Below the pieces are notes generated by a model. That model did not search any database. It saw only the letters and a list, made by a program, of their open reading frames with translations, and was not told where the DNA came from. A DNA stretch of 64,000 nt, from the NCBI RefSeq assembly GCF_039529775.1, contig NZ_BAAANL010000005.1:1-64000 (forward strand), written 5' to 3'. The stretch comes from Myceligenerans crystallogenes. GTDB lineage: Bacteria; Actinomycetota; Actinomycetes; Actinomycetales; Cellulomonadaceae. Positions 8,880 through 22,613 of the stretch are shown here, piece by piece. The position numbers and the translations under genes are program-made. Numbering within the stretch: position 1 is the stretch's first letter; each line of letters opens with the position of its first letter.

Positions 8880-11800
8880 TGGCCGAAAGCCTGGACGCGA
8901 TCCGCACCTCCCGAGAGATCACCACGACGTATCGCCGCTACCTGCAGACGCTCCTGGCGGTCCGGGACTCCGAGATCAGCGACGCGCTCGCCGACACGAT
9001 CGACCGGACCCCGATGCTCGACAAGGGACCGTATCTGGAAGCCACACCGCCGTACGCGCCGGGGGGCACGCTGCGATCCCTTATCGACGAAGGTGTTCTG
9101 TCGCCCGGGTTCGCGAAACTCGGCAGCACAGCTCTGCCCCTGGACCGGCCGCTCTACGTCCACCAGGAGAAGTCGATCCGGAAGGCCGCTCAGGGGCGCA
9201 ACGTCGTCGTCGCCACCGGTACCGGCTCGGGCAAGACGGAGTCGTTCCTTCTGCCGATCCTGGACAGCCTCGTGCGCGAGCACGAGGCCGGCACGCTGGG
9301 ACCGGGCGTCCGAGCCCTGCTGCTCTACCCGATGAACGCCCTGGCCAACGACCAGATGAAGCGTCTCCGCCAGATCCTCGCCGCTTACCCGGACATCACG
9401 TTCGGCCGGTACACCGGCGACACGGAGACCGATCCCGCCCGCGCTCGCGAGGCCTTCGGGAATCTCAACATCGGTGAACCGATCCTGCCCAACGAGCTGC
9501 TCAGCCGCACCGAGATGCGACAGACGCCGCCGCACCTGCTGCTGACCAACTACGCGATGCTGGAGTACCTCCTCCTGCGGCCGCTCGACCTGGAACTGTT
9601 CGGCAGCGGCAAGAACAGCCCGTGGCGCTTCATCGTGGTGGACGAAGCCCACGTCTACGACGGCAGCCAGGGCGCAGAGGTCGCCATGCTGCTGCGCCGG
9701 GTTCGCGACCGGGTGGCCCCGGACCGGCCGATCCAGTGCCTCGCGACTTCGGCAACCGTCGGCGCCGACACCGATCCGGCCGCGGTGACGAGGTTCGCGA
9801 CGAACCTGTTCGGAGAGTCGTTCGAGTGGGAGCCTGACGACTCGGCCCGGCAGGACCTCATCAGTGCGCAACGAGTCGCGATGCCGAACGGTCCGTTCTG
9901 GGGTCCGCTGGACGCGAAGGCCTACATCGGGCTGGCCGAGGACTGGGACCGTGAGGAGGCTGTGCTCTCCGCGGCCAGGTCCGCCGGCTGGCAGGGCGAC
10001 GGCTCGGCCGCCGACGCGATCCTGCACGAGAAGACGCTGGCGACCCTTCGAAGCCGCCTCACCGAAGGACCCGATACCTTCCGCCGTGTCCAGCAGGCCA
10101 TCTTCGGCAACGACCCTGACGGTGAGCGTGGGCTCGCCTCTCTCGTCGAGCTCGCGAGCGCCTTACGCCAGCCAGACGGGACGACGGCGATCTCGGCCCG
10201 GTACCACCTGTTCCTGCGCGCGACCGAGGGCGCATTCACGTGCCTCTCGCCGTCGGGCCCACACGTCCAGCTCGCCCGACACACGAACTGCGGGGACTGT
10301 GACGCGCCGGTCTTCGAGATCGGCTCCTGCCGACGCTGCGGTTCCGTGCATGTTCTGGGCACCCCCGAGATCCACGAGAACTTGTTCCACCTGCGCCCGC
10401 GCAAGGCGATGACCCGTGGCACCTGGTATGTACTGGGGGACCAACCTCCCGTTGACGACGAGGACGAGGACGCAACCGTCGATCTCGCCCCCGGTGACGG
10501 GAAGAACCCAGCGGAGTCGACCCCAGGTGACGACGTTCCCGTGACCGCCGTCGGTGAGGACGAGACGCTCTGCACCGCGTGCAGTGCGATCAACCCCGGT
10601 TCGACGCAGACCTGCAAGGCCTGCGGATCAAGCTCGCTGCGGACGGTTCGCAAGCTCAAGCAGCGGGGAGACGAGATCGCGGGATGCCTCGTGTGCGGGG
10701 CGCGCGGCCCCGGGACGGTTCGCGTCTTCGAGACCGGCTCCGATGCGAGCGGTGCAGTGATCGCGACCTCGCTCTACCAGAACCTTCCGGCGGCCGACGA
10801 CCAGGCCACAGGTGGTTCCTTGCCCGGCGAAGGTCGCAAGCTCCTCGCGTTCAGCGACTCACGTCAAGCCGCTGCGTACTTCGCCCCGTACCTCCAGGAC
10901 TCCTACGGAAAGGTCCAGCGGCGACGCCTGATCACCGAAGGGCTCGCCAAGGCCCGCGCCGACGAGGATCCCGTCTCGGTCGACGATCTCATCTTCACCA
11001 CGCGCAGCGCCGCAAAGAAGGTGCAGTTCTTCAAGAACGGGCTGACAGCGCAGGGCGAGTCGCGCATCGTCGCGCCGTGGATCATGGCGGAGGCCGTAGC
11101 CACCGACGATCGCCAGTCGCTCGAAGGCCTGGGCCTGGTCGGAATCCTCCTGGAGCGGCCGTCAGAGTTGGCCGCGCCGGGCCCGTTGGCTGCCCTGGGT
11201 CTATCTAACGACGAGGCATGGAACCTCCTGCAGGAGCTTGTCCGCACCCTCCGTCAGCAGGGCGCCGTGGAGATGCCGGAGTCCGTCCCGTCGAACGACG
11301 AGATCTTTGCTCCTCGTCTGGGTCCGATCCGCGTCCGCGGGGAGGGATCCGAACCGATGCGCAAGGTGCTCTCCTGGCTACCGACAAAGGGAACCAACCG
11401 CCGCGTCGACTACCTGACCAAGGTCCTCGCAGCACTCGGTTCAGAAGCCGAACCGACCGAGCTTCTCAGAAACATCTGGCGGATGCTCACGGCTTCGGCC
11501 TCCCCGGTCAAGTGGCTCAGCTCCAACACCGAGAAGTCGCTGGGCGTGGTCCACCAGATCAATCACGAGCTGCTGCGATTCTCCTTGGTGACAGACAAGA
11601 CGCCCGTGTACCGCTGCTCGGTCTGCCGCAGGACCACACCCGTGTCAGTCCGTGATGTCTGTCCCGCGCTGCGCTGCGAGGGAACGCTCGAACGGTTTTC
11701 TCCCCCGCCTGTTGGCGAGGACCGGGATCACTACCGGACCGTGTACCGCACCCTCAACGCGGTCTCTTTGAGCGCGATCGAGCACACCGCCCAATGGACC

Positions 11801-13857
11801 AACACCCGGGCGGCGGAGATCCAGCACCAATTCGTCAAGGGCGAGGTCAACACGCTCTCCTGCTCGACGACATTCGAGCTCGGCGTCGACGTCGGCGAGC
11901 TGCAGGCCGTGATGCTGCGGAACATGCCGCCGATGACCGCGAACTACCTCCAGCGGGCCGGACGGGCCGGACGACGTTCCGGCGCGGCCGCCCTCGTGGT
12001 GACCTTCGCCCAGCGCCGGTCCCACGACCTCACCAAGTTCGCCGACCCCAGGGTGATGATCAGTGGCCAGGTGAGGGCGCCATACATCCCGCTCGTCAAC
12101 GAGCGCATCGACCGGCGCCACGCCCAGTCGATCGCGATGGCGGCCTTCTTCCGCTGGGTCTTCGAGAGCACCGGGAGGATCTACCGGAAGGCCGGTGAGT
12201 TCTTCCTGCCTGGTGAGGGCGGGAGTGCCGCTCCTGTCACCCTGGTCGAGGGTTTCCTGAACCCGGTGCCGGCAGAAGTGAGCGAGTCACTCGCGCGCGT
12301 AATTCCGCCAGAGATCGCCGCCGAGGTCGGCGTGCGCGACGGGTCCTGGGCCGCGCGCCTCGTCGAACTCCTGGAACGGGTCCGTCGCGATCTGGCCAAA
12401 GAGGTCGAGGATCTTGAGAACCTCAGCACCGAGGCCTCTGACAAGAAGGTGTACTGGATGGCCGAGCGGTACCAGAAGGTCAGCAACACCCTGCGCAACC
12501 GCGATCTGCTGGGCTACCTCGCGAACCGTAACGTCCTGCCGAAGTACGGCTTCCCTGTGGACTCGGTCGAGCTCCGCACTGACTTCGGGTACGGCAAGGA
12601 CGGCGGCGCAGACCTCGACCTCACCCGGGACCTCTCCTCGGCGATCCACGAGTACGCCCCGGATGCCGAGCTTGTGGCTGGTGGACGGCTCTGGACATCA
12701 CGTGGCCTCCACAAGCTTCCAGGACGCGACCTTCAGGAGTTCAAGTACCAGGTCTGCGGAAACTGCGGCGCGTTCTGGCAGGGTCTGGAAGCGCTCGACA
12801 GCGTGTGCTCTGTCTGCGAGTACGTGAACCAGACCTCTCCGCGAGTCCTGACGATCCCGGAGTTCGGCTTCGTCGCCGACTCCGAGCCGAAGCGTCCTGG
12901 GGCTCGCCCGCCACGGCGCTCTTGGAGCGGTGCCGTGCACGTCCTGGCAAAGTCCCCGGAAGCAAGTACCCGGGAACTGCAACTGACGGGTGGCAGGATC
13001 GAGGCGGAGGCCGGCCCACGAGGTCGTCTCGTCTCTGTCGCAGACGGTCCCGGAAAGATGGGCTTCTGGATCTGCGACTGGTGCGGGTTCGGAACCTCAC
13101 GAGCCAACCATCCGAAGGTTCCGCCGGCCAAGCACAAGCGCCCCTCGCGCGACCTCGCCTGCACAGGGCCGATGAAGTTGCTCGACCTGGCTCATCAGTA
13201 CGAGACGGACCTCGTCTCCCTCCGCTTCTCGGTCCGCGGGGGCCGAAGGACGCAGGGCGCCTGGAAGTCGGTCCTGTACGCGATCGTCGAGGCCGCCAGC
13301 GACACGCTGGAGATCGCCCGCGACGACATCGGTGGCTCCCTCGTTCCCGAGGGCCCGGAGGACTGGTCCATCTCCCTGTTCGACCGGGTCCCCGGCGGCG
13401 CCGGGCACGTGCTGAACGTCTACGCGAACCTGAAGCAGGTACTCGACGCAGCCCTGCGGCGGGTGACGACCTGCGAGTGCGGGCCGGAGACCTCGTGTTA
13501 CGGCTGCCTCCGATCGTTCAGCAACCAGCGCGATCACGACGAGCTCTCCCGCGGCGAAGCGGCCGAGATCCTGAGCAGTCTCCTGGGCGCTGAGTCTGCC
13601 GTCCCTGCGGGATGGGAACAGATCTTCTCCCTCGCAAACCCCGAGGAACATGACGTCCTCCAGACGCTCGCCGAGCACAGCGTCCCTGTCCCGGACATCG
13701 CGTTCGAGCATCGCGGCATTCCGCTCACGATTTCCTGGGCCGATCAGCAGATCGCCCTGGAGATGGGCGACCTCGACGAGGCCGAGCGGCACGACCTCGC
13801 TGCCGAAGGCTGGGTAATCCTGCCTCTGGGAACCGAACTCTGGGATCGGCTCGCCGG

Positions 13858-13861
<4 letters not shown>
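8879..13861 (+). CDS. DEAH-box helicase with zinc ribbons and DUF1998-like C-terminus
   Basis: 1660 residues. The ATG at 8879 overlaps the upstream TGA by one base. It is a superfamily 2 helicase: Walker A G-T-G-S-G-K-T at residues 114-120, D-E-A-H at 255-258, S-A-T near 292, a long insert, then the C-terminal lobe with Q-R-A-G-R-A-G-R at about 1025-1032. Cysteine pairs at about 471-490 (C-x2-C ... C-x2-C), 565-583 and 604-607 look like zinc ribbons. Near residue 1530 the C-E-C-G-P-E-T-S-C-Y-G-C-L cluster is typical of the DUF1998 domain seen in COG1205-like helicases. It combines in one chain features that DISARM splits between drmA and drmB. Likely role: ATP-driven translocation on or remodelling of invading DNA. 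Confidence 0.88.
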
Positions 13862-17247
<3,386 letters not shown>

Positions 17248-17278
17248 GCGCGACCGAGACTTTCGATGCTTTCAGCAA

Positions 17279-18139
17279 CTACTGCGGGCTGATCTCCTGA
17301 ACCTCAAAGGGGAACGGGAGCGGGTCCGCGCCGAGCTGGCTCGCCAGAACCTCGGCTGATCCGCGCGTGAAGTCGCCGGAGATCTGGGCTTCGCCGCTGG
17401 TGATGGCGGTGCCCGGCATGAGGGCCGGGGCCGAGATGACCGCGCCGTCCACCGTGATCGCGAACTGGTTGCGCGGGCTGTCCTCGGCCTGCAGGCGGTC
17501 GACGATGTCGGCGAACGCCGTCGTCCCTTGATCGTCGAAGCGCAGGTTGACGATCCAGCCCGACGACGCCCCCTCCTGGCGGCCGGCGTTCGCTTCGGCA
17601 ACGTCAGTCCCGTCGATTTCGGGCGGGCCGAGAACGTACTTGCTGGTGCCGGCGGCGTCGCAGACGAGCAGGAACTCGTCCGAGCCTGCGGCGTCGGCCT
17701 GGTGACTGGCTTCGTCGGTGCAGTCCAGTGCGTCGAACCCGGCGATGACGTCGCGCGGGATGTCGGGCAGCGCCGACGCGGACGCGGTGGTGCCCGAGAC
17801 GCCCAGGGCGAGAACCTGACGGAACGAGATCACGCCAGGCTCGGTGAGGAGCAGGCGGGTTTCGTCGTCGACCTTGCCGTTGACGTCAAGCGTGACGGTG
17901 CTGCCGTCGACGGTTGCGTCCGCGACCGTACGACCGCCGGCTTCGAGGCGGGCTCGGAACGCATCGGCCGCCGCCTTCATGTCCTCGGGTGTGGCCTCGG
18001 TCCCGTTGGGCGGGGCAGCGGTGAGCACGATCCTGGTCGACGGTTCATCCGGTTCAAGCGCGCCGCCCGTCAGGCCGCATGCGGAGGCCGCGAGCAGCAC
18101 CGCACATCCCATGAGAATCGACACCGTGCGGCGAATCAT
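17279..18139 (-). CDS. SecD-head-like lipoprotein
   Basis: 286 residues, ATG at 18139 preceded by GGAGGAG. Residues 1-21 form a lipoprotein signal with lipobox A-S-A-C. The C-terminal half carries the pattern of the SecDF P1 head subdomain: F-D-D-Q-G-T-T-A-F near residue 205, then A-I-T-V-D-G-A-V-I-S-A-P and a G-x-A-Q-I-S-G-D-F motif near 260. No SecD transmembrane bundle is present, so this is a free-standing, membrane-anchored relative rather than the translocon subunit. Such stand-alone proteins are common in actinobacteria and their function is not established. It converges on the defence operon and is divergent from the WXG-like cassette. Confidence 0.75.
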   Translation of the reverse strand: MIRRTVSILMGCAVLLAASACGLTGGALEPDEPSTRIVLTAAPPNGTEATPEDMKAAADAFRARLEAGGRTVADATVDGSTVTLDVNGKVDDETRLLLTEPGVISFRQVLALGVSGTTASASALPDIPRDVIAGFDALDCTDEASHQADAAGSDEFLLVCDAAGTSKYVLGPPEIDGTDVAEANAGRQEGASSGWIVNLRFDDQGTTAFADIVDRLQAEDSPRNQFAITVDGAVISAPALMPGTAITSGEAQISGDFTRGSAEVLASQLGADPLPFPFEVQEISPQ

Positions 18140-18210
18140 CGTCTCCTCCTTCGTCAGGCCCTGCGTTCCGTGGTCGTCGCGGCCGCACCATCGGCGCTCA
18201 CCCTATCGGC

Positions 18211-18231
18211 TTGTCCGTCGTGAGCGGACAA
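18211..18231. promoter_or_regulatory. inverted repeat between divergent genes
   Basis: TTGTCCG, seven bases, CGGACAA: a perfect 7-base inverted repeat in the 280-base space between the SecD-like gene and the WXG-like cassette. The spacing and position suit an operator, but no regulator is adjacent. The rest of the intergenic space shows nothing I can name. Confidence 0.35.
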
Positions 18232-18419
18232 ACATGGATATGTCGCCGCAGCCGCTCCGCCGAGCCAATCACAGCCTTTCGGCGACCAGCGCGATGAGCG
18301 ACATGACGGACTTTCCTTGCGCTCCATCCGCGCCCCTGTTGGGATGGCTCCAGGACGGCTCACCACTCGGTGAACTGCATCGACACGTCAAGGGGGCTCC
18401 GGTGGGGGAGAAGTTCTCC

Positions 18420-18752
18420 ATGGAGTATGAGGTCGCGCCGCCGAGTGCGTCCCGGGTACTGGACGAGACCGGGCAGCATGTTCGTGAGCTGGCGGGGCTG
18501 GTGAACGGGATGGCACAGCGGGCCGGTCAGGATCAGGGTGTGCCGAACGTGGTCGCGGAGAACGCGATCAAGGGGTTCCAGGCGCAGTGCGGTATCCGGG
18601 GCCAGAAGATCGTCGAACACGCGACGTCGGTGGTGGAGGCAGGTCACCGGATCGTCGCGATCTACGACGCCGCCGATCAGGAGATGGCTGACGGCACGGA
18701 TCGTGCGGCTTCGCGGTCGGGTGGCCGGGCCTTGTTCGGAGGCGATCGGTGA
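18420..18752 (+). CDS. small WXG/ESX-like helical protein
   Basis: 110 residues from ATG 18420, with GGGGGAG nine bases upstream; an in-frame GTG at 18402, preceded by AAGGGGG, would add six residues and is an equal alternative. The protein has no signal peptide and is almost entirely helical, with a heptad-like pattern (V-L-D-E-T-G-Q-H-V-R-E-L) and about 110 residues, as in small ESX-secreted or DUF6507-type proteins of actinobacteria. No exact W-x-G is present. Its TGA overlaps the next ATG, so it is probably the export partner or chaperone of the large protein that follows. Function is inferred from size and context. Confidence 0.7.
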   Translation: MEYEVAPPSASRVLDETGQHVRELAGLVNGMAQRAGQDQGVPNVVAENAIKGFQAQCGIRGQKIVEHATSVVEAGHRIVAIYDAADQEMADGTDRAASRSGGRALFGGDR

Positions 18753-21136
18753 TGGCGGGCTTGGAGACGGTCGTACGGCGGGATGTCGTGGACGGCGTCG
18801 GTGAACATGCGCTAATTGCTCCGGATCGGTGGCCGTACCGGGCGGGGAAGCTGGGGCATGAGGAGGTGGCCGAGCAGGCGCGGTTGACGCGGTTCTTCGC
18901 GGATCAGGTCCGTTCCCGGACCGCGCTGGCCGTCACGAGGCTCGGCGGAGTCACGGAGTACTACACGAGCCAGGAGGCCCTCGCGTTCGTGAACGCGATG
19001 GAGTCCAACCAGGCCAAGGCGGATGAGATCGGCGATCTGCTGGACGACGGCGCCCGGATGATGGAACGGTTCGCCGAGACCGTGGCTGGGATCGACCCGC
19101 GTCTGGGGTGGCTGGAGCGAGATGCCGAGGACTTCCTCGCGGAGGTGCAGCGTGGCTACTACGTCGACGACGCCGCAGACGCCGACCGCAAGCTCGTGCC
19201 CGGCTGGCGATACATAGAGCCCGGCCTCTCCGCGCAACTTCCCGAGATCGATTCCGTCACCACCGGCGGGATCGCTCAGGGGCCGGTCCGGGTCCCCTGG
19301 CACGTGTGGCGGACCGCCGTGGAGACGAACGACGACCTGACCGATCAGGCGGTGAAGCTGATCAACGAGATCCGTCAGGCCGAGCACGACCTGGACAACC
19401 AGCTCGGCGCGCTGGCCACGGGCCTCCCACTCAAGGGCTTCCGCGTCCCCCGGGAAACCCAGCAGGCGCTGGATCTGCTGGACGACGCCGGTGTCGACAT
19501 CAAGGACATGGACCCGGCCACGATCGGTAACGCTGTCGCCGATCGGATCCGCGGGGTCGCCGACGGCGCGACTCACGGGGACATCGAGGCACTGACGGAC
19601 CTGCTGGATGCGTTCGGAAACGACATCATGAACGCTGCTGTGCTGGGCGCCGGTGCGGCAGTGACTGCGAAGGCCTTCCAGGACCTGGGACGCATCGCCT
19701 CGTTCTCGGGCGAGCAGTCGGCCGACCGCGCACGGGCGCTGGAACTCGCGAAGGATCTGCGTGATGCCGTCGCCGGCGCATCCCAGACGTGGAACGCGGA
19801 ACAAGCGCGGAAGTTCGCGCACGACCTGTTCGGGCAGATCCCCGACCGTCCGTCGGCTGTTGCGTACCTGTTCGCCGACCCGGACAAGGACCCGATGGGT
19901 GAGGCGGTCGCGGTTGCGCTGGCGGACGAGATCGACCGGTGGGAACGCCAGCGCGACGGGAAGACGGCCGGGAAGTTCTACCACCCGGACGACGCCCGGG
20001 CGCTGGACACGGGAGGGCCGTGCCTGGACGACCCCATGGCACGCGTCCTGGAGACGCTGGGTGGGTATCCGGATGCCGCTCTCGAATGGCTGACCACCCG
20101 TGAACCCGACCCGCACGGTGGCACCGATCTCGGGCAGGCACGGGTCGACTACTACTACGGCACGCGCAACTCCGCCGACCCCACCCCCGAAGGCACCTCC
20201 GCCTGGGCACTGGGCGCTGCGGACAACGCCACCGGCGACGGGTTCGCAGGAGTAGCCGCACTCTGGGCCGGCGCCCAGCGAGCGGAGGGATCACTGCTGG
20301 ACCCGGGACAATCCGACCCCGCCGTCCAGGAACAGGTCGCGGATCTTTCGACCCGGATATTCGAGCAACTCGCCGGGAACGACGCCCTGATCGCCGAAGG
20401 CATCAACGCTCACGGCTCCGAGGAACTCGCGACCGCCGTCACCCAGCAGCTCGACCAGCTCGCCGTCAACGGCATCGGCGGGACACCGACAGGTGTTGAA
20501 CGTGCCGATGCCGCCCTGTTCGAGAGATACGGTCCGGAGCACGGCAACTACCTCGTCCATGTCGTCAACGCGGAGCGGGACAAGATCGCCGCGGTAATCG
20601 GTGTGGCGTTGACGCGTCCGGAAGGACTGGCGGTGGCTGCCGCTGCTTCGGCCGAGTACGGGAACCGGGTGGCACAGTCACTCATCGACGACGCCGATGT
20701 CATCACGACCGAAGAGGCGAATCGGCAGGCTGACCGTGTCCTGCAGATCGATCTGGCGTTCGAGGGCTCCCGGATCGGCGCGCTGGCCGATGCAGCCGCG
20801 CGTGACGAGGCACGGGTACGCCAGATCATCGACTACGGCGTGGGCTACGCGTCCGGGAAACTCGACCACACCTTCGGCACCACCGTCCCCATCACAGACG
20901 CGGCCGGTGGGATCACGGACTACGCGACCGATCTCTTCTCCGATCACGACGAGACGATCCGGAATGCCGAGGCCGACCGTGCCGCGCACGCCGACCGGCA
21001 GATCGAACGCAAGGCACACGACCTCGGAGCATTACTCTCTCGCCACTACGACCAAGGCAGCACCGACTCCTACGTCGAACACCACAGAGGCCAGGCCGAA
21101 ATCTTCTTCGCCGGGTGGAAGGAAATCCAGCAATGA
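18752..21136 (+). CDS. large helical protein of a WXG-type cassette (putative secreted effector)
   Basis: 794 residues from the ATG at 18752, overlapping the upstream TGA by one base; a GTG at 18749 is in frame but less likely. There is no signal peptide. The chain is mostly alpha-helical and acidic, with a W-R-Y-I-E-P-G-L block near residue 152 and a Tyr- and Asp-rich middle. It recalls long unnamed actinobacterial proteins found beside ESX-type genes (DUF6571-like is possible, not proven). No toxin domain was recognised. Its last codons (A-G-W-K-E-I-Q-Q, stop 21134-21136) overlap the first lipoprotein start by four bases, and the same tail recurs as a vestige before the next two lipoprotein genes. 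Confidence 0.75.
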   Translation: MAGLETVVRRDVVDGVGEHALIAPDRWPYRAGKLGHEEVAEQARLTRFFADQVRSRTALAVTRLGGVTEYYTSQEALAFVNAMESNQAKADEIGDLLDDGARMMERFAETVAGIDPRLGWLERDAEDFLAEVQRGYYVDDAADADRKLVPGWRYIEPGLSAQLPEIDSVTTGGIAQGPVRVPWHVWRTAVETNDDLTDQAVKLINEIRQAEHDLDNQLGALATGLPLKGFRVPRETQQALDLLDDAGVDIKDMDPATIGNAVADRIRGVADGATHGDIEALTDLLDAFGNDIMNAAVLGAGAAVTAKAFQDLGRIASFSGEQSADRARALELAKDLRDAVAGASQTWNAEQARKFAHDLFGQIPDRPSAVAYLFADPDKDPMGEAVAVALADEIDRWERQRDGKTAGKFYHPDDARALDTGGPCLDDPMARVLETLGGYPDAALEWLTTREPDPHGGTDLGQARVDYYYGTRNSADPTPEGTSAWALGAADNATGDGFAGVAALWAGAQRAEGSLLDPGQSDPAVQEQVADLSTRIFEQLAGNDALIAEGINAHGSEELATAVTQQLDQLAVNGIGGTPTGVERADAALFERYGPEHGNYLVHVVNAERDKIAAVIGVALTRPEGLAVAAAASAEYGNRVAQSLIDDADVITTEEANRQADRVLQIDLAFEGSRIGALADAAARDEARVRQIIDYGVGYASGKLDHTFGTTVPITDAAGGITDYATDLFSDHDETIRNAEADRAAHADRQIERKAHDLGALLSRHYDQGSTDSYVEHHRGQAEIFFAGWKEIQQ

Positions 21137-21825
21137 GACCACCAACCCGCCAGACCCTGACTGCCGGAACGGTAATCGCGACCGCAGCCATGCTCCTGGC
21201 AGGCTGCGCGGCCCGTGGGCTGCCGGTCCACGCCGACGTCGAGTGGGAGGGCACGAACACCGGCCCGCACGAGGACGACCCACGCGTCAAGATCCTGCGC
21301 GAGTACGTCGTTCAGCTGAACGCAGCCGACAACGCCCTCAACTATTCCGACGACGCACTCACCAGTCTGGCGACCGAGTGGGGGCTGGAAAGCAGCGCCT
21401 CCAACACCGCTGGCTCCGCAACGGGGTTCTGGGGAGACAGCGTGACCCTCTGGGAGGGACCCACGTCGTTCAGCGTCGTCGGGATCGAGGACCTGCCGTA
21501 CGAGCGCGCGGAGGTCACGGTCTGCGAGCGCTGGGCACCCTGGTGGAGCCTGGATAAGCGACATTCTGAAACCTCGGAACTCGTCGACGAGCGTGATGGG
21601 ATGTACCGGTTCGAGCAGCCTGAATTCACCATCTCCGAGTACGAGCTGGTGAAGCGAGACGGTCGCTGGTGGATCGACGGCGGGGGTCACGGCTTCGGAG
21701 GCGACGCTTGCGATCCCGGCAAGATCGCCATCGGTACTTACACCACACCCCCGGACCTCGACCTCCTCCGCAAAGCAACCCCCGACATGGTGATCGGCCC
21801 GGACGGCCGCCCCGCGGACAGCTGA
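21133..21825 (+). CDS. lipoprotein, tandem paralogue 1
   Basis: 230 residues from ATG 21133, which overlaps the TGA of the large gene (ATGA); GGAAGGAAA lies upstream. Signal peptide with lipobox L-A-G-C (Cys at residue 22), so it should be anchored on the outer face of the membrane. The mature part has a conserved core seen in all three copies: E-D-D-P-R-V, Y-V-V-Q-L-N-A-A-D-N-A-L-N-Y, an aromatic stretch R-W-A-P-W-W and two cysteines (V-C-E-R and C-D-P-G) that may form a disulfide. It ends D-G-R-P-A-D-S. Family not recognised. Its coupling to a WXG-type effector candidate makes an immunity or accessory role possible. Confidence 0.78.
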   Translation: MRPPTRQTLTAGTVIATAAMLLAGCAARGLPVHADVEWEGTNTGPHEDDPRVKILREYVVQLNAADNALNYSDDALTSLATEWGLESSASNTAGSATGFWGDSVTLWEGPTSFSVVGIEDLPYERAEVTVCERWAPWWSLDKRHSETSELVDERDGMYRFEQPEFTISEYELVKRDGRWWIDGGGHGFGGDACDPGKIAIGTYTTPPDLDLLRKATPDMVIGPDGRPADS

Positions 21826-21873
21826 CCCGACCCCGACAGGTCGCTTCCTCGCCGGATGGAAGGAAATCCAGCA

Positions 21874-22566
21874 ATGAGACCACCAACCCGCCAGACCCTG
21901 ACTGCCGGAACGGTGATCGCGGCGGCAACGATGCTGCTGGCAGGCTGCACGAACAGCGGCCTGCCGGTTCACGCCGAGGTCGAGTGGGAGGGTTCGAACA
22001 CCGGTCCCTACGAGGACGACCCGCGTGTCAAGGCCCTGCGCGAGTACGTCGTTCAGCTGAACGCAGCCGACAACGCCCTCAACTATTCCGACGATGCGCT
22101 CACTCGTCTGGCAACGGAGTCGGAGCTGGAAAGCATTGCATCCAACACCTCGGGATCTGCGAGCGGACAATGGGGGGACAGCGTGTCCCTGTGGGAGGGC
22201 CCGACATCGTTCAGTGTGATCGGGATCGAAGACCTGCCGTACGGACGCGCAGAGGTCACGGTCTGTGAGCGCTGGGCACCGTGGTGGACGCTCGACAAGC
22301 GGAGCAACGAGCACGGCGAGATCGTCGAGGAACGCGACGGCATGTACCGCCTCGAACAGACTGAGTTCCATGAGAACGACTACGAACTGCTGAAGCAGGA
22401 CGACCACTGGAGGATCGACCTCGGCGGCCACAGCTTCGGCGGCCCCGTCTGCGACCCCGGCAAGGTCGCCACCGGCACCTACACCACCCCGCCGGACCTC
22501 GACCTCCTCCGCGAAGCAACCCCCGGCATGGTGATCGGCCCGGACGGCCGCCCCGCGGACAGCTGA
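21874..22566 (+). CDS. lipoprotein, tandem paralogue 2
   Basis: 230 residues from ATG 21874, inside the vestigial effector tail (21845-21877) that also provides the GGAAGGAAA ribosome site. Lipobox L-A-G-C. It shares the whole layout of paralogue 1, with most differences in the middle (S-E-L-E-S-I-A-S-N-T-S and H-E-N-D-Y-E-L-L-K segments). The 5' third is almost identical at the DNA level to copy 1, while the 3' third is almost identical to copy 3. Confidence 0.78.
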   Translation: MRPPTRQTLTAGTVIAAATMLLAGCTNSGLPVHAEVEWEGSNTGPYEDDPRVKALREYVVQLNAADNALNYSDDALTRLATESELESIASNTSGSASGQWGDSVSLWEGPTSFSVIGIEDLPYGRAEVTVCERWAPWWTLDKRSNEHGEIVEERDGMYRLEQTEFHENDYELLKQDDHWRIDLGGHSFGGPVCDPGKVATGTYTTPPDLDLLREATPGMVIGPDGRPADS

Positions 22567-22613
22567 CCGACCCCGGCACGTCGCTTCCTCGCCGGATGGA
22601 AGGAACTCCAGCA

